Origin: JAZKHT01 sp040385245
GTDB taxonomy: Bacteria > Pseudomonadota > Alphaproteobacteria > Rhodobacterales > Rhodobacteraceae
Reading direction: 5' to 3'
Assembly: GCA_040385245.1 (NCBI GenBank)
Contig: JAZKHT010000003.1
Coordinates: forward strand, 186,001 to 250,000
Length of the DNA stretch: 64,000 bases
Shown: piece after piece, positions 61,261 to 64,000 of the stretch
Layout: every line of letters begins with the position of its first letter
Position numbering within the stretch: position 1 is the first letter of the stretch
Notes under the pieces: model-generated
Told to the model about the DNA's origin: nothing
What the model saw: only the letters and a program-made list of their open reading frames with translations
Database searches by the model: none
Program-made: the position numbers and the translations under genes

Positions 61261-62708
61261 CACACCCCCGTCGCGGGAATACCGGTTCGCACCACAGGGC
61301 GCGGCGCGGTCAGGTCTTTCCATGCGCTCAGCGCGCGGTTCACCGCCGGGCGCGGTTCGCGGGCGACAAAAGCGCCGTGTCCTTCACGCGTGCGCACCTC
61401 GCCGTCGTGGATGGCGACATGGCCGCGCGTCAGGGTAAAGCGGGGCAGACCTTTGACAACTTTGCCCTCGAAAACGTTGTAATCAATGGCCGATTGCTGC
61501 GTGGCGGCGGAAATCGTCTTTTGCTTTTCGGGGTCCAGCACCACCAGATCGGCATCCGCGCCGACAAGGACGGCACCCTTTTTCGGATAGCAATTCAATA
61601 TCTTGGCGATGTTTGTTGATGTGACGGCCACGAATTCGTTCGGCGTCAGACGCCCCGTCGCCACGCCATGCGTCCACAGCATCGGCATCCGGTCCTCTAA
61701 CCCGCCGGTACCATTGGGGATTTTCGTAAAATCACCCACCCCGAACCGCTTTTGCGCGGTGGTAAAGGCGCAGTGATCGGTGGCCACGACCGACAGGCTG
61801 CCCGATTGGAGCCCGGCCCACAGGCTGTCCTGATGCGCCTTGCTGCGGAAGGGCGGGCTCATCACCCGGCGGGCGGCGTGGTCCCAGTCGGGGTGGAAAT
61901 ATTCGGTTTCGTCCAGCGTCAGGTGCTGGATCAGGGGCTCTCCCCAGACGCGCTTGCCGGCGGCGCGGGCGCGGCGGATCGCCTCGTGGCTGTCTTCGCA
62001 ACTTGTGTGCACGACGTACAGCGGCACGCCCGCCATATCGGCGATCATGATGGCGCGGTTCGTTGCCTCTCCCTCTACCTGGGGGGGGCGGGAATAGGCG
62101 TGCGCCTCGGGTCCGGTGTTTCCCGCGGCCAGCAGTTTGGCCGACAGTTCCGCCACCACATCGCCGTTTTCGGCATGGACCATCGCCAGCGCGCCCAGAT
62201 CGCCACAGCGGCTGAAGCTGGCGAACAATTCGTCGTCGTTCACCATCAACGCGCCCTTGTAGGCCATGAAGTGCTTGAAGCTGGTCATCCCTGCCTTGAC
62301 CGCCAACTCCATGTCCTGCCAGACTTTTTCGCCCCACCAGGTGATCGCCATGTGATAGCTGTAATCGCAGTTCGCGCGGCCCGATTTGTTGTGCCACATT
62401 TGGGCGGCATCCATCAGCCCCTGCCCCTGCCCCGGCAGCACGAAATCGACCACCATCGTCGTGCCCCCCGCAAGGGCCGCACGGGTGCCGGATTCGAAAT
62501 CATCTGCCGAATAGGTGCCCATGAAGGGCATCTCAAGGTGCGTGTGCGGATCAATCCCGCCGGGCATGACATAGCAGCCCGTGGCGTCGAGCGTGTCCCC
62601 CCCCGACAGGTTCGCGCCGATCTCGGTGATGATGCCGCCCTCGATGCGCACATCCGCCTTGTAGGTCAGGTCAGCGGTGACGATGGTGCCGTTCTTGATG
62701 ATGGTCAT
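61260..62708 (-). CDS. hydA: dihydropyrimidinase / D-hydantoinase
   Basis: The 482-residue metal-dependent amidohydrolase hydrolyses dihydrouracil, dihydrothymine or hydantoins to N-carbamoyl acids. IDPHTHLEMPFMG holds the first metal histidines (about 55 and 57), FMAYKG the carbamylated lysine, and VVATDHCAFT the catalytic aspartate. Of the two starts, ATG 62708 has AGAGGA at good spacing, while ATG 62717 sits right on it. It is between the amidohydrolase and ATPase genes of the operon. Confidence 0.93.
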   Translation of the reverse strand: MTIIKNGTIVTADLTYKADVRIEGGIITEIGANLSGGDTLDATGCYVMPGGIDPHTHLEMPFMGTYSADDFESGTRAALAGGTTMVVDFVLPGQGQGLMDAAQMWHNKSGRANCDYSYHMAITWWGEKVWQDMELAVKAGMTSFKHFMAYKGALMVNDDELFASFSRCGDLGALAMVHAENGDVVAELSAKLLAAGNTGPEAHAYSRPPQVEGEATNRAIMIADMAGVPLYVVHTSCEDSHEAIRRARAAGKRVWGEPLIQHLTLDETEYFHPDWDHAARRVMSPPFRSKAHQDSLWAGLQSGSLSVVATDHCAFTTAQKRFGVGDFTKIPNGTGGLEDRMPMLWTHGVATGRLTPNEFVAVTSTNIAKILNCYPKKGAVLVGADADLVVLDPEKQKTISAATQQSAIDYNVFEGKVVKGLPRFTLTRGHVAIHDGEVRTREGHGAFVAREPRPAVNRALSAWKDLTAPRPVVRTGIPATGV

Positions 62709-62807
62709 TCTGTTCATCCTCTGAAAGCGCCCGCTTTCATCTGTTCTTGACTATCCTACGGGGTTGTCCGCTGGCGGGCCATTGGTTTAGGCGCAACCGG
62801 CGACCGT

Positions 62808-64000
62808 TCACCCCACCACCTCTGCCACCTCAAGCACCGCGTGGAACAGAACGTCCGTTCCGGCGGCGGCCCATTCGGGGGTAATGTCTTCGGCCTCGTT
62901 ATGGCTCAACCCGTCCACGCAGGGGCACATGATCATCACGGTGGGGGCGACGCGGTTGATCCAGCAGGCGTCGTGACCGGCGCCGCTGACGATGTCCATG
63001 TGCGAATAGCCCAGCTTTTCCGCCGCCCCCCGCACCACCTTGACCAAAGAGGCATCAAAGGTCACGGGGTCGAAGTGGCCAACATCCTCGATTGCGCAGC
63101 CAAGGCCCAGTTCGGCGGCAACTGCGTGGGCGGCGCGCATCACTTCGGCCTTCATCGCGTCCAGTTTGGCCTGTTCGGGGCTGCGGATATCGACGGTGAA
63201 CACGACCTTGCCCGGTATCACGTTGCGGCTGTTGGGGAACACCTTGACCTGCCCCACCGCGCCCACGGCATTGGGCTGATGGCTCATCGCGATCTGGTGC
63301 ACGCGTTCGGTGATCCGCGCCATGCCAAGACCTGCGTTCACCCGCATGTGCATCGGCGTGCTGCCGGTGTGGGCGTCCTTGCCGGTCAGGGTGATTTCCA
63401 GCCACCACAGGCCCTGCCCGTGGGTGACGACGCCGATATCTTTCCCCTCGGCCTCAAGTATCGGGCCTTGTTCGATGTGCAATTCCAGCATGGCGTGCAT
63501 CTTGCGTGCGCCCACCACCTCGGTTCCGACCCAGCCGATGAGGGCCAACTCGTCCCCGAACACCTTGCCGTCCAGATCGCGGCGGGCATAGGCATAGTCC
63601 TGCGTGTGGATGCCCGCAAAGACGCCAGACGCCAGCATGGCCGGGGCAAAGCGCGCGCCTTCCTCGTTCGTCCAGTTGGTCACGACGATGGGGTGGCGGG
63701 TCTGGATGCCGGTGTCGTTCAGGGATCGAACCACCTCCAGCGCGCCAAGAACGCCCAAGACGCCGTCGAACTTGCCGCCCGTGGGTTGGGTGTCCAGATG
63801 GCTGCCCATATAGACGGGCAGCGCGTCGGGGTCGGTGCCGGGGCGGGTGGCGAACATGTTGCCCATGGTATCGACACCCATCGTCAGACCCGCCGCCGCA
63901 CACCAGCGCGCAAAGAGATGCCGCCCCTCGCCGTCGGCATCGGTCAGGGTCTGGCGGTTGTTGCCGCCCGCGATGCCGGGGCCGATCTGCGCCATCTCCA
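62808..64000 (-). CDS. M20-family N-carbamoyl amino acid amidohydrolase / beta-ureidopropionase (5' end outside window)
   Basis: About 397 residues are visible; the N-terminus runs off the window. Metal-site motifs are GSHLDTQPTGGKFDGVLGVLG and TNWTNEEGARFAPAML, and the C-terminus has GAGHDACWINRVAPTVMIMCP and LSHNEAEDI. This is the zinc-dependent amidase class (allantoate amidohydrolase, N-carbamoyl-beta-alanine amidase). Next to dihydropyrimidinase the second step of reductive pyrimidine degradation is the natural reading. Confidence 0.9.
   Translation of the reverse strand, partial: EMAQIGPGIAGGNNRQTLTDADGEGRHLFARWCAAAGLTMGVDTMGNMFATRPGTDPDALPVYMGSHLDTQPTGGKFDGVLGVLGALEVVRSLNDTGIQTRHPIVVTNWTNEEGARFAPAMLASGVFAGIHTQDYAYARRDLDGKVFGDELALIGWVGTEVVGARKMHAMLELHIEQGPILEAEGKDIGVVTHGQGLWWLEITLTGKDAHTGSTPMHMRVNAGLGMARITERVHQIAMSHQPNAVGAVGQVKVFPNSRNVIPGKVVFTVDIRSPEQAKLDAMKAEVMRAAHAVAAELGLGCAIEDVGHFDPVTFDASLVKVVRGAAEKLGYSHMDIVSGAGHDACWINRVAPTVMIMCPCVDGLSHNEAEDITPEWAAAGTDVLFHAVLEVAEVVG

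Overview
The window looks like a chromosomal segment of a high-GC alphaproteobacterium of the Rhodobacterales (Rhodobacteraceae/Roseobacter type). The evidence is the gene order pyrC-pyrE-dnaB ... alr ... radA-cvpA-purF, a GapR/DUF2312 gene, a ScfR-type short-chain fatty-acid regulator, an N-methyl-amine module of tandem GcvT-type flavoproteins with an MttB-family protein, and a hut cluster using HutF. The genus cannot be fixed from sequence reading alone. Genes are dense, no gene-free stretch exceeds about 300 bases, and many neighbours overlap by 4 nt (ATGA/GTGA).

Layout. 0-12.6 kb is mainly housekeeping: pyrimidine synthesis (pyrC end, pyrE), replicative helicase dnaB, alanine racemase, an MlaE/MlaF lipid-transport pair with two small membrane proteins (one PqiA-like), radA, cvpA, purF, a DUF1801 protein and three short-chain dehydrogenases. 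12.7-22.7 kb is a six-gene minus-strand operon: two DMGDH/sarcosine-dehydrogenase-like FAD+folate proteins, an MttB-family methyltransferase, an aldehyde dehydrogenase, a beta-hydroxyacid dehydrogenase and a PLP gamma-lyase-like enzyme. It is divergent from a LysR gene, and a T-N11-A dyad lies about 65 bp upstream of the predicted start of transcription. 23.7-24.8 kb holds a GT61 glycosyltransferase. 24.8-31.3 kb is the histidine utilisation cluster (hutC-hutF divergent from hutI-hutH-hutU), with a HutC-like operator inside a strong promoter.

31.4-41.7 kb carries a flavin reductase, a PHP phosphoesterase, an ArsR-type regulator with the two cysteines expected of a persulfide sensor, an SDR/glycosyltransferase pair, a cysteine-synthase-like plus group II decarboxylase operon, a winged-helix/TPR regulator and a short Hsp70-like protein. 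41.7-43.2 kb is a visibly AT-richer patch with a fatty-acid hydroxylase/sterol desaturase gene, lying directly at the 3' side of a tRNA-Thr gene, which suggests acquisition. 43.3-49.1 kb holds an iron-type ABC permease, a sulfotransferase-like protein, gapR, a FadB/FadJ-like protein whose dehydrogenase half looks degenerate, and a DksA-like zinc protein.

49.2-51.4 kb is a sulfur/persulfide operon: persulfide-dioxygenase-like MBL hydrolase, a YeeE/YedE transporter half, and a second half fused to a TIGR01244 rhodanese-like domain. A FliM/FliN-like gene follows. 52.4-57.2 kb carries an SSS-transporter/histidine kinase, a small membrane protein, a receiver-only regulator and the ScfR-like regulator, which suggests acetate/short-chain fatty-acid control. 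57.3-64 kb is a minus-strand operon for uptake and hydrolysis of a pyrimidine- or hydantoin-like compound: an M20 amidohydrolase (cut by the window end), dihydropyrimidinase/hydantoinase, ABC ATPase, SMR-like protein, two permeases and an NMT1/THI5-like binding protein, ending in a clear intrinsic terminator.

The most promising places for something undescribed are the six-gene N-methyl-compound operon, the fused YeeE-rhodanese protein, the cysteine-synthase-like/decarboxylase pair and the degenerate FadB-like protein.
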